Positions 1-11,394 of a stretch of 64,000 bases of DNA are shown one piece after another. The translations under genes and the position numbers were made by a program. Position 1 is the stretch's first letter. Each line of letters begins with the position of its first letter. The notes below the pieces were generated by a model that had not been told where the DNA came from, ran no database searches, and saw only the letters and a program-made list of their open reading frames with translations. The stretch is from Pseudothioclava nitratireducens (GTDB lineage Bacteria; Pseudomonadota; Alphaproteobacteria; Rhodobacterales; Rhodobacteraceae). The stretch is from the NCBI RefSeq assembly GCF_029210495.1, contig NZ_JARGDK010000014.1, positions 19,626 to 83,625 of the forward strand, written 5' to 3'.

Positions 1-184
1 TCGATTTGGTGCGCCGTGCGGCCCAGCCGGTAAGGAACAACGTCGCCACCACGAAGAGCAGGAACATCCCGATCGCGGTCCAGTTGGTCGCCTGCTTGAC
101 GACATCGCCCTCGATCGCGTCCCCGGCGGCAAAAGCCACCCCCGCCGCGAGCGTGAGCGCGGCACTCAGAATAATGCGTTTCAT
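1..184 (-). CDS. actP: Cation/acetate symporter ActP, N-terminal part (cut by window edge)
   Basis: The first 61 codons of a leftward gene that runs off the window. The visible part is a signal-like first segment (MKRIILSAALTLAAG), a short acidic stretch (GDAIEGDV), and then the first sodium:solute-symporter membrane helix (WTAIGMFLLFVVATLFLTGW) followed by ARRTKS. This layout is characteristic of ActP-type symporters, which import acetate and other short acids across the inner membrane. It starts 10 bp after the DUF485 gene, the standard yjcH-actP pairing, so the two are almost certainly co-transcribed. Family assignment is good despite the truncation because the partner gene fits. Confidence 0.8.
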   Translation of the reverse strand, partial: MKRIILSAALTLAAGVAFAAGDAIEGDVVKQATNWTAIGMFLLFVVATLFLTGWAARRTKS

Positions 185-194
185 GGCTGATCCC

Positions 195-494
195 TCAGTT
201 GCGCAGCACGTCTCTGGACAGGGCATCGAACTCGCCATTGGCGCGGCGCGTGTAGATCCCGGTCATCACGAAGGCAAAGGCCTGCACCAGCCAGCCCAGC
301 AGCAACCCGATGGCCCAGTCCGACCCCGACAGCACAGGCGCGCCGAACATCTTGGGCGCGAAGATCGCAAATGCGATGAAAGCCGCGTAGACCACCAGAA
401 TGATCAGCGTCAGCGTGCGGGCGAACCGGTTTCTCTTGGCCACAAGCTCATGGAACTTGGGATTGGCCAGAATTTTTTCCTGAATGGCGTCCAT
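195..494 (-). CDS. DUF485 membrane protein, YjcH-like partner of ActP
   Basis: A 99-residue inner-membrane protein. It opens with a cytoplasmic segment (MDAIQEKILANPKFHELVAKRNRFA), which is typical of DUF485. Two hydrophobic helices follow, at about residues 28-48 and 61-81. I chose the ATG at 494 because a GAGGAGGG ribosome site lies just upstream; a longer in-frame extension to 632 has no such support and runs through the promoter region. The gene precedes actP by 10 bp. DUF485 proteins regularly accompany acetate symporters; their biochemical role is not established. Confidence 0.85.
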   Translation of the reverse strand: MDAIQEKILANPKFHELVAKRNRFARTLTLIILVVYAAFIAFAIFAPKMFGAPVLSGSDWAIGLLLGWLVQAFAFVMTGIYTRRANGEFDALSRDVLRN

Positions 495-627
495 CCATCC
501 CTCCTCAAAAAGATGGCATCGCCTAGCGCTGCGGAAAGATTTGCGAAAGGCTTTGTTCGCCTCACGCAAGAAAATGTCGCGCCGGGACGGCCCGCAGGCC
601 GGGGATTTTATGCAAACTCCTTGCTGG

Positions 628-649
628 TGCAAAATTTCTTTGCAAAATT
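628..649. promoter_or_regulatory. Candidate RamB/ScfR-type operator upstream of the acetate-uptake genes
   Basis: The 290 bp between this operon and guaB (495-785) hold no convincing gene. Within it, the perfect palindrome TTTGCAAA (639-646) lies in CTTTGCAAAA, and TGCAAAATT occurs twice as a direct repeat (628-636 and 641-649). A further TGCAAA starts at 611. RamB/ScfR-family regulators of acetate and propionate metabolism in actinobacteria and Rhodobacteraceae recognise a TTTGCAAA core. Placement about 130-150 bp upstream of a short-chain-acid uptake operon fits that role. Binding is inferred only. Confidence 0.45.
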
Positions 650-785
650 ATGCCATTAGATCGCCATGACCGGATTTCACCGGGTCGCGCCGCTTGGTGG
701 ACCTGCGCCCTCGGCGGCAGACGATTCGAAACTTGACCAACTGGCCGAACCCGTTCTGTTCGATCTTTGTTTTCTTTACCGCCAT

Positions 786-815
786 GAAAAAACCCCGGTC
801 AAAGCCGGGGTTTTT
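786..815. terminator. Rho-independent terminator after guaB
   Basis: The stem CCCCGG-TCAAAG-CCGGGG (793-810) has a run of A on its left and a run of T on its right, so it can work in both directions. For guaB, transcribed leftward, the A6 at 787-792 becomes the U tract. It lies 20 bp past the guaB stop. Confidence 0.85.
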
Positions 816-835
816 CAGTGTCCGATAGCTGCGGA

Positions 836-3318
<2,483 letters not shown>

Positions 3319-3456
3319 GATGCACTCCTCTACAGGCTCGTGCCGACAATCGAATATTTCAACGAACATAGCAATATTTTGTGGGAGGCGCGATGAAAAG
3401 CGCTAAACTCGCGCCGAGCGAGGCGTGGTGACGCAGGCAAGTGTGCCGATGCGCGC

Positions 3457-4344
3457 TCAACCGGGGAGCACCAGCACCGTCGCGCCGAGGCGTTCAAGGC
3501 GCGCGCCCGTGCCGCGCTTGAAATGCATCAGCCCCGCGCCCGTCTCGCTGTTGACATCTCCAAGATCGAAGCGGCGCACACCCGCCCTGCGCAGCCGCAT
3601 CGCGGCATCCCAGAGCAGCCGGTTATGCGCCCCCGGCCGCCGCCCCTCCTCGCCACTCCAGCCGATCTGGTAGCGTGCACCCGTCCCATGCCGCAGGACA
3701 ATGATGCCCGCGCAGGGCGGCCCGTTGCGCCGCTCGGCGCGCAGGCACCACACGTCGCCCGGTCGCGCCTGCGCCCAATCGGCGATCAGCGCGGGGGGCA
3801 AGGCGCGATAGCCGCGGGCCTTGCGCTGCGCGGCTTCGGCCTCCAGCAGCCAAACGGGATCGGGATCGGCCGTGATCCGCAGCCCGGCGCGCTCTGCCGC
3901 GCAGAGCCGGTTGCGCCATTTCCCCGCCAGCGCCGCGCGCAGCGCCTCGGGTTCGGGCGTCAGGTCCCAGACCGCATGGTGGCGCGGTGTCACCAGGGGC
4001 ACCAGCCCGAAGCCTGAAACCGGCTCAGCCAGCGTGGCGACCAGCACACCGGGGCAGAGCCGCGCCAGACGGCGCAGCAGATGGCGCCGCTCATCCGCGC
4101 TCAGATCCTCGGCAAAAACCGGGCCATGACTCAAAAGCCAGAACGCGCCGCGCCCCAGGACCTGAGCCATCCCGACCAGCCCGCCTGCGCGCTGGAACAG
4201 AACGCGCCGCACCCGCCGCCCGCTGCGGCGCGCAAAACCCCCATAGGCCGCGAAGGCCTGCATCGGCGCGGTCGGAAACGCGCCAAGCATGCCGTCCCAA
4301 CCGGCGTCATCCCCGTCCCAGATGCGGATCTCAAAAGCTCTCAT
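3457..4344 (-). CDS. GNAT/FemAB-like acetyltransferase domain protein
   Basis: A 295-residue soluble protein. The first third contains MRAFEIRIWDGDDAGWD and an aromatic-rich region. The C-terminal half carries a GNAT-type fold signature (GIIVLRHGTGARYQIGWS, then NRLLWDAAMRLRRAGVRRFDLGDV), similar to the FemAB/peptidoglycan-bridge group. It may transfer an acyl or aminoacyl group, but the acceptor is unknown. I chose ATG 4344; a longer frame to 4605 would overlap the divergent promoter and the opposite small gene. Divergent from the gene at 4420. Confidence 0.6.
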   Translation of the reverse strand: MRAFEIRIWDGDDAGWDGMLGAFPTAPMQAFAAYGGFARRSGRRVRRVLFQRAGGLVGMAQVLGRGAFWLLSHGPVFAEDLSADERRHLLRRLARLCPGVLVATLAEPVSGFGLVPLVTPRHHAVWDLTPEPEALRAALAGKWRNRLCAAERAGLRITADPDPVWLLEAEAAQRKARGYRALPPALIADWAQARPGDVWCLRAERRNGPPCAGIIVLRHGTGARYQIGWSGEEGRRPGAHNRLLWDAAMRLRRAGVRRFDLGDVNSETGAGLMHFKRGTGARLERLGATVLVLPG

Positions 4345-4419
4345 GCCCCCGTTAAGACAGGCTTTACCTAAAACAGTCTTAATGAGCGCAAGGGTCACCG
4401 CGAAAGACCGAGGAAACCG

Positions 4420-4569
4420 ATGAAACCTGCCGGACCGCCCCAAGCGAAACGCACCACGCCGACCCCCGCGCCACGGCTGACGCTTTGGGCGGCGGGGCTG
4501 ATCGCATTGGCCCTTTCGGCGCTTTGGCTGATCGGCCTTGGCACATGGCATCTGCTGGGGGCACTGTGA
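4420..4569 (+). CDS. Small single-pass membrane protein, function unknown
   Basis: A 49-residue ORF. It has a proline/arginine-rich, positively charged N-terminus (KPAGPPQAKRTTPTPAPR) followed by one long hydrophobic helix (about residues 20-47, LTLWAAGLIALALSALWLIG). A GAGGA ribosome site precedes the ATG. It lies 60 bp upstream of a DMT transporter gene in the same direction and could be co-transcribed with it. Codon use fits the neighbours. I do not recognise the family. Confidence 0.55.
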   Translation: MKPAGPPQAKRTTPTPAPRLTLWAAGLIALALSALWLIGLGTWHLLGAL

Positions 4570-4629
4570 AAACGCTGGACACAGAGCCGTGGGCGCGCCA
4601 TTCAAAATCCCTGCTCAGGACAGGACCAG

Positions 4630-5562
4630 ATGTCAGACCTCGCGCCCTTGCACCCGCCAGCCCGACCCGGCCGCGCCGCCCTCTGGATGATGGGCGCGAT
4701 CACCGGCTTTGTGTCGATGGCGATTGCAGGCCGCGCGGTCGCGCCTTGGCACGATACGTTCGAGATCATGACATGGCGGTCACTGGTCGGCATCGTGACG
4801 GTGCTGTTTGGCGCATGGCTCACAGGGCATAGCCGAGAGATCCGCGCCCGCCATCTCGGGTTGCATACGCTGCGCAACGTCGCCCATTTCACCGGGCAGA
4901 ACCTTTGGTTCGCGGCTCTGCCCCTGATCCCGCTCTCGCAGCTTTTCGCGCTGGAATTCACCTATCCGATCATCGTGGCTTTGGCGGCGCCGGTCTTTCT
5001 CGACGAACGGCTGAGCGCGCGGCGGCTGATCGCAGCGGCGATCGGTTTTGCCGGCGTGCTGATCGTCGTCGAGCCCTGGCAGGCGGGCGGTCTTGGCGTT
5101 GGCACGCTGCTGGCGCTCGGCTGCGCCTTTGGTTTCGCAGGTTCGGCCTTGACCACCAAACGCCTGACCCGGACCGCGCCCATCACCGAGATCCTGTTCT
5201 GGCTGACCGTGATGCAATGCGGCTTTGGTCTTGTGCTGGGGCTTGCGGATGGGGCGCTGGCGCCGCCGAACATGCACAGTGCACCGTGGCTGGTGTTGAT
5301 TGGCCTGGCCGGGCTTGGGGCACATTTCTGCCTGACACGGGCGCTCTCGCTTGCGCCAGCCTCGGTCGTGGCCCCCGTCGATTTCCTGCGCCTGCCGCTG
5401 ATCGCGGTCGTTGGCGCGCTGTTTTACGCAGAGCCATTTGCCGCACCCGTCCTCGTCGGCGGCGCAATCATTCTGTTGGCAAACTGGATAAACCTGCGCA
5501 AAACCGCCCCGTCCGTGACCATTGCGCCACAAGCTGCGGTGCAGCACGACCCCGAGACGTGA
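4630..5562 (+). CDS. DMT-superfamily (EamA) transporter
   Basis: A 310-residue inner-membrane protein with the ten-helix, two-EamA-repeat architecture. The first repeat starts near residue 18 (WMMGAITGFVSMAIAGRA), and the typical VFLDERLSARRLIAAAIGFAGVLIV occurs at the repeat junction. The family exports or imports small metabolites such as amino acids or purines; the substrate is not predictable here. ATG 4630 follows AGGACAGGA. It probably shares a transcript with the small membrane protein upstream. Confidence 0.85.
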   Translation: MSDLAPLHPPARPGRAALWMMGAITGFVSMAIAGRAVAPWHDTFEIMTWRSLVGIVTVLFGAWLTGHSREIRARHLGLHTLRNVAHFTGQNLWFAALPLIPLSQLFALEFTYPIIVALAAPVFLDERLSARRLIAAAIGFAGVLIVVEPWQAGGLGVGTLLALGCAFGFAGSALTTKRLTRTAPITEILFWLTVMQCGFGLVLGLADGALAPPNMHSAPWLVLIGLAGLGAHFCLTRALSLAPASVVAPVDFLRLPLIAVVGALFYAEPFAAPVLVGGAIILLANWINLRKTAPSVTIAPQAAVQHDPET

Positions 5563-5657
5563 CGTAAAGCCGCAGCGATAATTGATTCACGTTAACGTCA
5601 TGCTAGGGTTCGTGTGGGGAAACATACGACTGAACACGCTAGGGAAGAGGAACGCTA

Positions 5658-6746
5658 ATGAGACGTGTTTTGATGACTGCCAGTGCTCTGGCACTTGGCG
5701 CAACGGCCGCAACCGCGGGGGGGATCGAGCGTTCCACCCAGTCGGTCGGCATTCTGTTTGAAAAAGGCAACTATGTCGAACTGAGCTTCGGCGGCTTCAA
5801 CCCGGATGTGAGTGGCTCCGTCGGGGGCGGCGCTGCGCTTTCGGGCGACATGGCGGCCAGCTATGGCTCGCTCAGCTTCGGCTATAAGCGCGCGCTGACC
5901 GATCAGCTCGACTTCGCTCTGATCTATGATCAGGCGATCGGGGCGGATGTCGATTATCCGACCGGGACGGGCTATCCGGCGCAAGGTTCGACCGCCGAGA
6001 TCGACTCGCACACGCTGACGGCGCTGCTGCGCTACAAGCTGCCGCAGAACATCTCGCTGATCGGTGGTGTGCGGGCGCTGCGCACTGAGGGAGTCGTTAA
6101 CCTGCCTGCAGTTGCAGCTTATACGATGAACTCAACTTCCGAGACTGACTTTGGCTATGTTTTGGGTGTTGCTTGGGAAAAACCCGAGATTGCTGCTCGC
6201 GTTGCGCTCACTTACAATTCCGAGATTGAGCACGACTTTACTTATCACGAAAGTGCAGACTTTTCTGGCGTAACCGGAGATAGCTTCGAAACTGTTACAA
6301 TCCCGAAATCCGTGAACCTGGAGTTCCAGACAGGTGTTGCGAAAGATACCCTTCTTTTTGGTTCTATTCGCTGGGTTGACTGGAAAGCCTTTGATATTAC
6401 GCCCACAGGCTACGATTCAATTCCCGGCCAAGACTCCTTGGTGGATTACACCGAAAACGTGACCACTTACACGCTGGGCCTTGGCCGCAAGTTCACCGAG
6501 AACTGGTCGGGCGCCGTGATCCTCGGCTACGAAAAACATACCGGCACCCCCACAGGCCAGCTTGGCCCGACCGACGGCTTCAAATCCGTGGGCCTAGCCG
6601 CGACCTATACGCGTGACAACATGAAGATCACGGGCGGCCTGCGCTATGTCGATATCGGCAACGCGACCACCAACCCGCTGATCAGCGGCTCGTTCAAGGA
6701 CAACTCGGGCTGGGGCGCGGGTATCCGCGTCGGCTACAGCTTCTGA
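5658..6746 (+). CDS. OmpP1/FadL-type outer-membrane protein with an A+T-rich central block
   Basis: A 362-residue protein with a cleavable signal (MRRVLMTASALALGATAATAGG). Alternating beta-strand sequence follows and ends in an aromatic residue (RVGYSF), as beta-barrels inserted by BAM do. FadL-family barrels pass hydrophobic compounds such as fatty acids through the outer membrane. The 5' and 3' parts use the G+C-rich codons of the neighbourhood. About residues 146-267 (6095-6460) instead use many A/T-ending codons (GCT, GTT, ACT, TCT, TAT), which suggests a recombined segment in the surface-exposed part. The GAAGAGGAACGCTA ribosome site supports ATG 5658. Confidence 0.85.
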   Translation: MRRVLMTASALALGATAATAGGIERSTQSVGILFEKGNYVELSFGGFNPDVSGSVGGGAALSGDMAASYGSLSFGYKRALTDQLDFALIYDQAIGADVDYPTGTGYPAQGSTAEIDSHTLTALLRYKLPQNISLIGGVRALRTEGVVNLPAVAAYTMNSTSETDFGYVLGVAWEKPEIAARVALTYNSEIEHDFTYHESADFSGVTGDSFETVTIPKSVNLEFQTGVAKDTLLFGSIRWVDWKAFDITPTGYDSIPGQDSLVDYTENVTTYTLGLGRKFTENWSGAVILGYEKHTGTPTGQLGPTDGFKSVGLAATYTRDNMKITGGLRYVDIGNATTNPLISGSFKDNSGWGAGIRVGYSF

Positions 6747-6770
6747 TCCGATACGATCCCGACAGTCTGA

Positions 6771-6798
6771 AAGCCCCGCGCCCTCTGCGCGGGGCTTT
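6771..6798 (+). terminator. Rho-independent terminator after the FadL-type gene
   Basis: The stem AAGCCCCGCG-CCCTCT-GCGCGGGGCTT is followed by TTTGCTTT, 25 bp after the stop codon. Confidence 0.85.
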
Positions 6799-6869
6799 TG
6801 CTTTGAGTGAATTGTAATTGGCACAAGATCCGGGTGGCATCGCTGGCCACGATCCCCCTAGAAGATCGC

Positions 6870-7775
6870 ATGAGCCATTCACCGCCCCAACAACATCAGA
6901 TGACGCCGCTGGCGTGGCTGCTGCTCTTGCTGCTGGCCATGATCTGGGGTGGATCGTTCATCTCGAACAAGGCCGCACTCACCGAGATTAGCGTTTTCAC
7001 CGTCGTCGCGCTTCGGGTGAGTGGCGGCGCAGCGCTGCTCTGGGCCTATGTGCTGATCCGTCGCCTGCCCCTGCCCCGTGATCCGCGCTTTCTCCTCCGA
7101 TTTGCGATCATGGGATTGCTGAACAACGCGGTGCCATTCTCGCTTATCGTGTGGGGACAACAGCATATCGAGAGCAGCCTCGCCTCGATCCTGAACGCCT
7201 CGAGCGCGGTGTTCGGCGTCGTGATCGCCGCCCTCGTCTTCGCCGACGAGCAGTTGACCCGGCGCAAGGCGATCGGCGTCACACTCGGCTTTACGGGTGT
7301 CGTAACAGCCATTGGCATCGGCGCGCTGACCAGCCTCGATCCGACGGCGCTCGGGCAATGGGCTGTGGTCGGTGCTTCGATCACTTATGGGATCGCCGCC
7401 GCCTATGCGCGCCGCGCGATCACCGGGCTGCGCCCCGAAGTGGCGGCGGCCGGGATGCTCACCGCTGCCGCGCTCTGGATGCTCCCGGTCATGCTCTGGC
7501 AGGACGGCATACCCACATTCGATTGGGCGTGGCCGACTTGGGCCGGGCTGATCTGGCTGGCCTTCGTCTGCTCGGCCATCGCCTATCTGCTCTATTACCG
7601 GGTGCTCGCGCTGGCGGGCATGGGGAACCTGTCGCTCGTCGGCCTGTTGATCCCGCCCTTCGCCATTCTTGCGGGCTGGATCGCCTATGGCGAGCGGCTC
7701 GGCTGGAACGCGGTGCTGGGCTTTGCGCTGCTCGCCGCGGGCCTGATCGTGCTGAACCGTCGCAAAACCCCGTGA
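6870..7775 (+). CDS. DMT-superfamily (EamA) transporter
   Basis: A 301-residue inner-membrane protein with two EamA repeats and about ten helices. It begins with LAWLLLLLLAMIWGGSFISNKAAL, where the WGGSF motif is typical, and ends in a basic tail (NRRKTP). It is unrelated in detail to the DMT protein at 4630. The likely role is export of small metabolites; the substrate is unknown. I used ATG 6870 rather than the longer frame from 6807, which would begin inside the terminator region. Confidence 0.85.
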   Translation: MSHSPPQQHQMTPLAWLLLLLLAMIWGGSFISNKAALTEISVFTVVALRVSGGAALLWAYVLIRRLPLPRDPRFLLRFAIMGLLNNAVPFSLIVWGQQHIESSLASILNASSAVFGVVIAALVFADEQLTRRKAIGVTLGFTGVVTAIGIGALTSLDPTALGQWAVVGASITYGIAAAYARRAITGLRPEVAAAGMLTAAALWMLPVMLWQDGIPTFDWAWPTWAGLIWLAFVCSAIAYLLYYRVLALAGMGNLSLVGLLIPPFAILAGWIAYGERLGWNAVLGFALLAAGLIVLNRRKTP

Positions 7776-7823
7776 CCTTGGCCGCCGCCCGCGCTAAACC
7801 TGCGCAGGATCAAGGGGTAAGGC

Positions 7824-8684
7824 ATGTTCTATTCCACGCGCTCGGACTGGCTCAACGCATCGCGCAAACGCGTGCTCCTTTTTGGCATGTCAGGTCTGGG
7901 CAAAACCTATCTCGCCTCGATGCTGCGCGAAGGCACGGGCGATTGGTTCCACTACTCGGTCGATTATCGCATCGGCACCCGCTACATGGGCGAGTTCATC
8001 GCCGACAACTTCAAGCGCGAGGCGATGAAGGTCCCGTTCCTGCGCGAATTGCTGCTGTCTGACAGCGTCTATATCGCTTCGAACATCACCTTCGACAATC
8101 TCGCGCCGCTCTCAACCTATCTGGGCAAGCCCGGCAGCCCCGCAAAAGGCGGCCTGCCCTTCGATGAATATATGCGCCGCCAGAACCAGCACCGCGCCGC
8201 CGAAAAGGCCGCGCTGCTCGACAGCGCGCATTTCATCGAGCGCGCGAAGGACATCTACCAGCTCCCGCATTTCGTCTGCGACTCGGGCGGTTCGATCTGC
8301 GAGGTGGTCGACCCGGCTGATCCGAAAGACCCGATCCTGACGGCGCTTTCCTCGAACCAGCTCATGGTCTGGATCGAGGGGTCGGAGGCGCATACGGATG
8401 AGTTGGTCCGCCGCTTCGACCGCGCGCCGAAACCGATGTATTATCAGCCCGATTTTCTCGAGCGGAAATGGGTCGAATACCGCGTTAAGCGCGGCCTCAA
8501 GGAAGATGAGGTCAACCCCGATGACTTCGTGCGCTGGACCTACCGTCAGGCACTCGAACACCGCCAGCCGCGCTATGCCGCGATGGCGCAGAACTGGGGC
8601 GTCAAGGTCAAGGCCGAGGATGTCGCCCTTGTGCGAGACGAGAAAGATTTTACCTCTCTGATAGCCCAGACCCTCCCGGCCTGA
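7824..8684 (+). CDS. Conserved P-loop ATPase-like protein, function unknown
   Basis: A 286-residue cytoplasmic protein. A Walker A motif GMSGLGKT lies at about residues 21-28, and an acidic VWIEGSEAH lies near the middle. No membrane segment is seen. Charged, tyrosine-rich sequence follows (YQPDFLERKWVEYRVKRG). The ATG lies after AAGGGGTAAGGC. It sits 48 bp after a DMT transporter and 52 bp before metA, all rightward. I do not know a named family; an ATPase of Rhodobacteraceae with unknown substrate is all I can say. Confidence 0.6.
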   Translation: MFYSTRSDWLNASRKRVLLFGMSGLGKTYLASMLREGTGDWFHYSVDYRIGTRYMGEFIADNFKREAMKVPFLRELLLSDSVYIASNITFDNLAPLSTYLGKPGSPAKGGLPFDEYMRRQNQHRAAEKAALLDSAHFIERAKDIYQLPHFVCDSGGSICEVVDPADPKDPILTALSSNQLMVWIEGSEAHTDELVRRFDRAPKPMYYQPDFLERKWVEYRVKRGLKEDEVNPDDFVRWTYRQALEHRQPRYAAMAQNWGVKVKAEDVALVRDEKDFTSLIAQTLPA

Positions 8685-8736
8685 GCCACGCCGTTAAGAC
8701 AAAACATCAACTTCGGCAGATAAAGGACTGAAAACA

Positions 8737-9657
8737 ATGCCCATCACCCTCCCGGAAACGCTTCCTGCCTTCGACATCCTGTCGCGGGAAGGCGTGATGG
8801 TGATGACGCCCGAGCGCGCGATGCGGCAGGAAATACGGCCGCTGCGGATCGGCTTGCTCAACCTGATGCCGAAAAAGATCCAGACCGAAAACCAGTTCGC
8901 CCGGCTGATCGGTGCAACCCCCATCCAGATCGACTTTCAACTGATCCGGATGACGGAGCACCAGACCAAGAACACCGCCGCAGAGCATATGGAGACCTTC
9001 TATCGCCCCTTCGCGGAGGTGGCGGAAACCGGCGAAAAATTCGACGGGCTGATCATTACCGGCGCGCCCATCGAACAGATTCCGTTCGAGGACGTCACCT
9101 ATTGGGATGAGTTGCAGCGCGTGTTTGACTGGACCCAGAGCCATGTCTTCTCGACCTTCGGCGTCTGCTGGGGCGGCATGGCAATGGCCTATCATTTCCA
9201 CGGCGTGCAGAAACATCTCCTCGACCACAAGGCCTTCGGCTGCTTCCGGCACCGCAACTGCGTGCCCGCCTCGCCCTATCTGCGCGGGTTTTCGGATGAC
9301 CTTCTGGTCCCGGTGAGCCGCTGGACTGAGATGAAACGCGACGAAATCGAGGCGGCGGGGCTGCGGATTCTGCTCGACAGCGACGAAACCGGCCCTTGCC
9401 TTGTCGAGGATACCGCGCATCGCGCGCTCTACGTCTTCAACCATTTCGAGTATGATTCCGGCACGCTCAAGGAAGAATATGACCGTGATGCCGCTAGCGG
9501 AAAGCCGATCAATGTGCCGATCAACTACTACCCTGACGATGATCCGGCCAAGGCGCCGACCAATCGCTGGAAATCCCACGCGCATCTGCTCTACGGCAAC
9601 TGGGTAAACGCGATCTACCAAGACACACCTTACGACCTGGCCGAAATCGGGCGGTGA
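8737..9657 (+). CDS. metA: Homoserine O-acyltransferase of MetA type, probably acetyl-CoA specific
   Basis: This enzyme acylates homoserine in methionine biosynthesis. The 306-residue length is normal. The catalytic cysteine (C144) sits in [15 protein letters not shown], and the His/Glu pair in FNHFEYD. The residue equivalent to E. coli Gly111 is Glu here (TGAPIEQ versus TGAPLGL). In characterised MetA proteins Glu at this site gives acetyl-CoA rather than succinyl-CoA use, so homoserine O-acetyltransferase is likely although the protein is often annotated as a succinyltransferase. Only 52 bp separate it from the upstream gene, and I see no SAM riboswitch. Confidence 0.93.
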   Translation: MPITLPETLPAFDILSREGVMVMTPERAMRQEIRPLRIGLLNLMPKKIQTENQFARLIGATPIQIDFQLIRMTEHQTKNTAAEHMETFYRPFAEVAETGEKFDGLIITGAPIEQIPFEDVTYWDELQRVFDWTQSHVFSTFGVCWGGMAMAYHFHGVQKHLLDHKAFGCFRHRNCVPASPYLRGFSDDLLVPVSRWTEMKRDEIEAAGLRILLDSDETGPCLVEDTAHRALYVFNHFEYDSGTLKEEYDRDAASGKPINVPINYYPDDDPAKAPTNRWKSHAHLLYGNWVNAIYQDTPYDLAEIGR

Positions 9658-9663
9658 GCGCGC

Positions 9664-9806
9664 GGAGGGGGCGCTGCCCCCTCTTTACTCCGTAAATTCA
9701 CCCCCGGGATATTTGACGCGATTGGAGAGAAGAGGTTCTCCACCAATCCAATCGCTCGAAATATCCCGGGGGAGCCTGCCAGAGGCAGGTGGGGGCAGAG
9801 CCCCCG
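9664..9806. repeat. Dispersed palindromic intergenic element, copy A
   Basis: Nested inverted repeats. The outer pairs GGGGGCGCTGCCCCC and GGGGGCAGAGCCCCC flank an inner palindrome whose arms are CCCCCGGGATATTT...GCGATTGGA (9701-9726) and TCCAATCGC...AAATATCCCGGGGG (9746-9772). Similar sequence recurs at 30646, 35478 and 41106. It separates metA from ppk2 and may also serve as a transcript end. Confidence 0.75.
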
Positions 9807-9872
9807 GACTGTGCGCTTGCGGCCCAACCTGCCGCCGCTATAGTGAAACCAGTTCACATCCGGAACGCGGAA

Positions 9873-10763
9873 ATGCAAATGGCTGATAAAACAACCGAAA
9901 TTCCTTTCGTTGGCGATATCTCCAGCTATCTCGAGCAAGAGGCGCCGAAAGAAATCCGCAAGGCGCTCGATAAGGCGAAGAAGGATGAGATCCTGTCGCC
10001 CAGCTACCCGTATAAATCGGAGATGAAGAAGAAGGATTACGAGGCGCATATGGAGGCGCTTCAGATCGAACTGGTCAAGATGCTGTGGGACCTCAAGGCG
10101 ACCGGCAAGCGGTTGGTGGTTCTGTTCGAGGGCCGCGACGCCGCTGGCAAGGGTGGCACAATCGGCCGGATGCGCGAGAACCTGAACCCGCGCTCGGCCT
10201 ATGTCGTGGCTTTGCCCAAACCGACCGAGACCGAGGCGACGCAATGGTATTTCCAGCGTTATGTCGACTGGTTGCCGGCGGCAGGCGAGATCGCGCTGTT
10301 CGACCGGAGCTGGTATAACCGCGGCGTGGTCGAGCATGTGTTCGGGTTCTGCACGCCCGAGGCACGGGCGCATTTCTTTGCACAGCTGCCGGACTTTGAG
10401 AAGATGCTCGTGGATGAGGGGATCGTGCTGGTCAAGCTCTGGCTCAATGTCGGGCGCGCAGAGCAACTCAAGCGGTTTCTCGAACGCGAGAAAGACCCGC
10501 TCAAGCAGTGGAAGCTGAGCTGGATCGATGTCGAGGGGCTGAAACGTTGGGACGCCTATTCTGCGGCGATTTCCGAGACGCTGGAGCGATCCTCGACAGC
10601 GCATGCGCCCTGGACCGTCGTGCGTTCGGATGACAAGAAGCGTGCCCGCATCGCCGCGATCCAGACTGTGCTCAACGCGGTGGATTACGCGAAAAAAGAC
10701 GCAAAAGCCATTGGCGCTGTTGATGAATTGATTTGCGGGGGCGTCGATCTTCTCGATGTCTAA
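9873..10763 (+). CDS. ppk2: Polyphosphate kinase 2 family protein
   Basis: PPK2 enzymes transfer phosphate between polyphosphate and nucleotides. This 296-residue cytoplasmic protein has the Walker [14 protein letters not shown], a Walker B/lid DRSWYNR, and the family-typical [19 protein letters not shown] chose ATG 9873; an ATG two codons later (9879) is equally possible, and a longer frame from 9789 runs into the repeat. The TetR gene overlaps its last 8 bp. Whether it favours ADP/GDP or NMP substrates cannot be read off with confidence. Confidence 0.92.
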   Translation: MQMADKTTEIPFVGDISSYLEQEAPKEIRKALDKAKKDEILSPSYPYKSEMKKKDYEAHMEALQIELVKMLWDLKATGKRLVVLFEGRDAAGKGGTIGRMRENLNPRSAYVVALPKPTETEATQWYFQRYVDWLPAAGEIALFDRSWYNRGVVEHVFGFCTPEARAHFFAQLPDFEKMLVDEGIVLVKLWLNVGRAEQLKRFLEREKDPLKQWKLSWIDVEGLKRWDAYSAAISETLERSSTAHAPWTVVRSDDKKRARIAAIQTVLNAVDYAKKDAKAIGAVDELICGGVDLLDV

Positions 10764-11373
10764 GCAAGGCTATCATCACGGCAATCTGCGTCAGGCGCTG
10801 GTCGAAGCGGCGCTCAGGCTCATCGAAGAGAAAGGGCCCACGGGTTTCACGCTCTCGGAGGCGGCCAAGTCGGCAGGCGTGACACCGGCGGCGGTCTATC
10901 GGCATTTCGAGGGCCGCGAGGCGTTGATCGAGGAAGGTGCCCGGCAAGGCTATGCGATCTTCGCCGATCTGATGGAGCATGCCTGGGCGGATGGCAAACC
11001 CTCTGCGCTGGCCGCATTCGGCGCGGTCGGGCGCGCCTATCTTGCGTTTGCGCGGCGCTACCCCGGTCATTACATGGCGATGTTCGAAAGCGGTATCTCA
11101 CCCAACCGGGTGCCGGCACTGGCGCCCTTGGCCGAGCGCGCCCATGCTGTGATGGAACGGGCGACGGCCGCGCTGACGGCGCATTTGCCCGCTGACAGGC
11201 GACCGCTGCCAGCGATGGTTGCCGCGCATATCTGGGCGATGAGCCATGGTGTCGTGGAGCTTTATGCGCGCGGCGAGCCCGGGGCGCGGGCGCCTTTCCC
11301 GCCAGATGATTTGCTCGAGACCGGGATCGGGGTCTATCTGCGGGGTCTCGGGATCATCGACGCCGACCGATGA
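10756..11373 (+). CDS. TetR/AcrR-family transcriptional regulator
   Basis: A 205-residue DNA-binding protein. The N-terminal helix-turn-helix (about residues 10-55) includes [29 protein letters not shown]. The C-terminal ligand-binding part resembles the WHG/TetR_C_33 type ([17 protein letters not shown]). It begins inside the ppk2 stop region (8-bp overlap), so the two are translationally coupled. It may control ppk2 or an unlinked target; the ligand is unknown. Confidence 0.88.
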   Translation: MSKQGYHHGNLRQALVEAALRLIEEKGPTGFTLSEAAKSAGVTPAAVYRHFEGREALIEEGARQGYAIFADLMEHAWADGKPSALAAFGAVGRAYLAFARRYPGHYMAMFESGISPNRVPALAPLAERAHAVMERATAALTAHLPADRRPLPAMVAAHIWAMSHGVVELYARGEPGARAPFPPDDLLETGIGVYLRGLGIIDADR

Positions 11374-11394
11374 GGGCCGTGGTCCGGGGTCGTT

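Noticed and set aside
8685..8736. SAM-II riboswitch expected before an alphaproteobacterial metA
   Set aside because: Only 52 bp separate metA from the preceding gene and no matching pseudoknot elements are visible.
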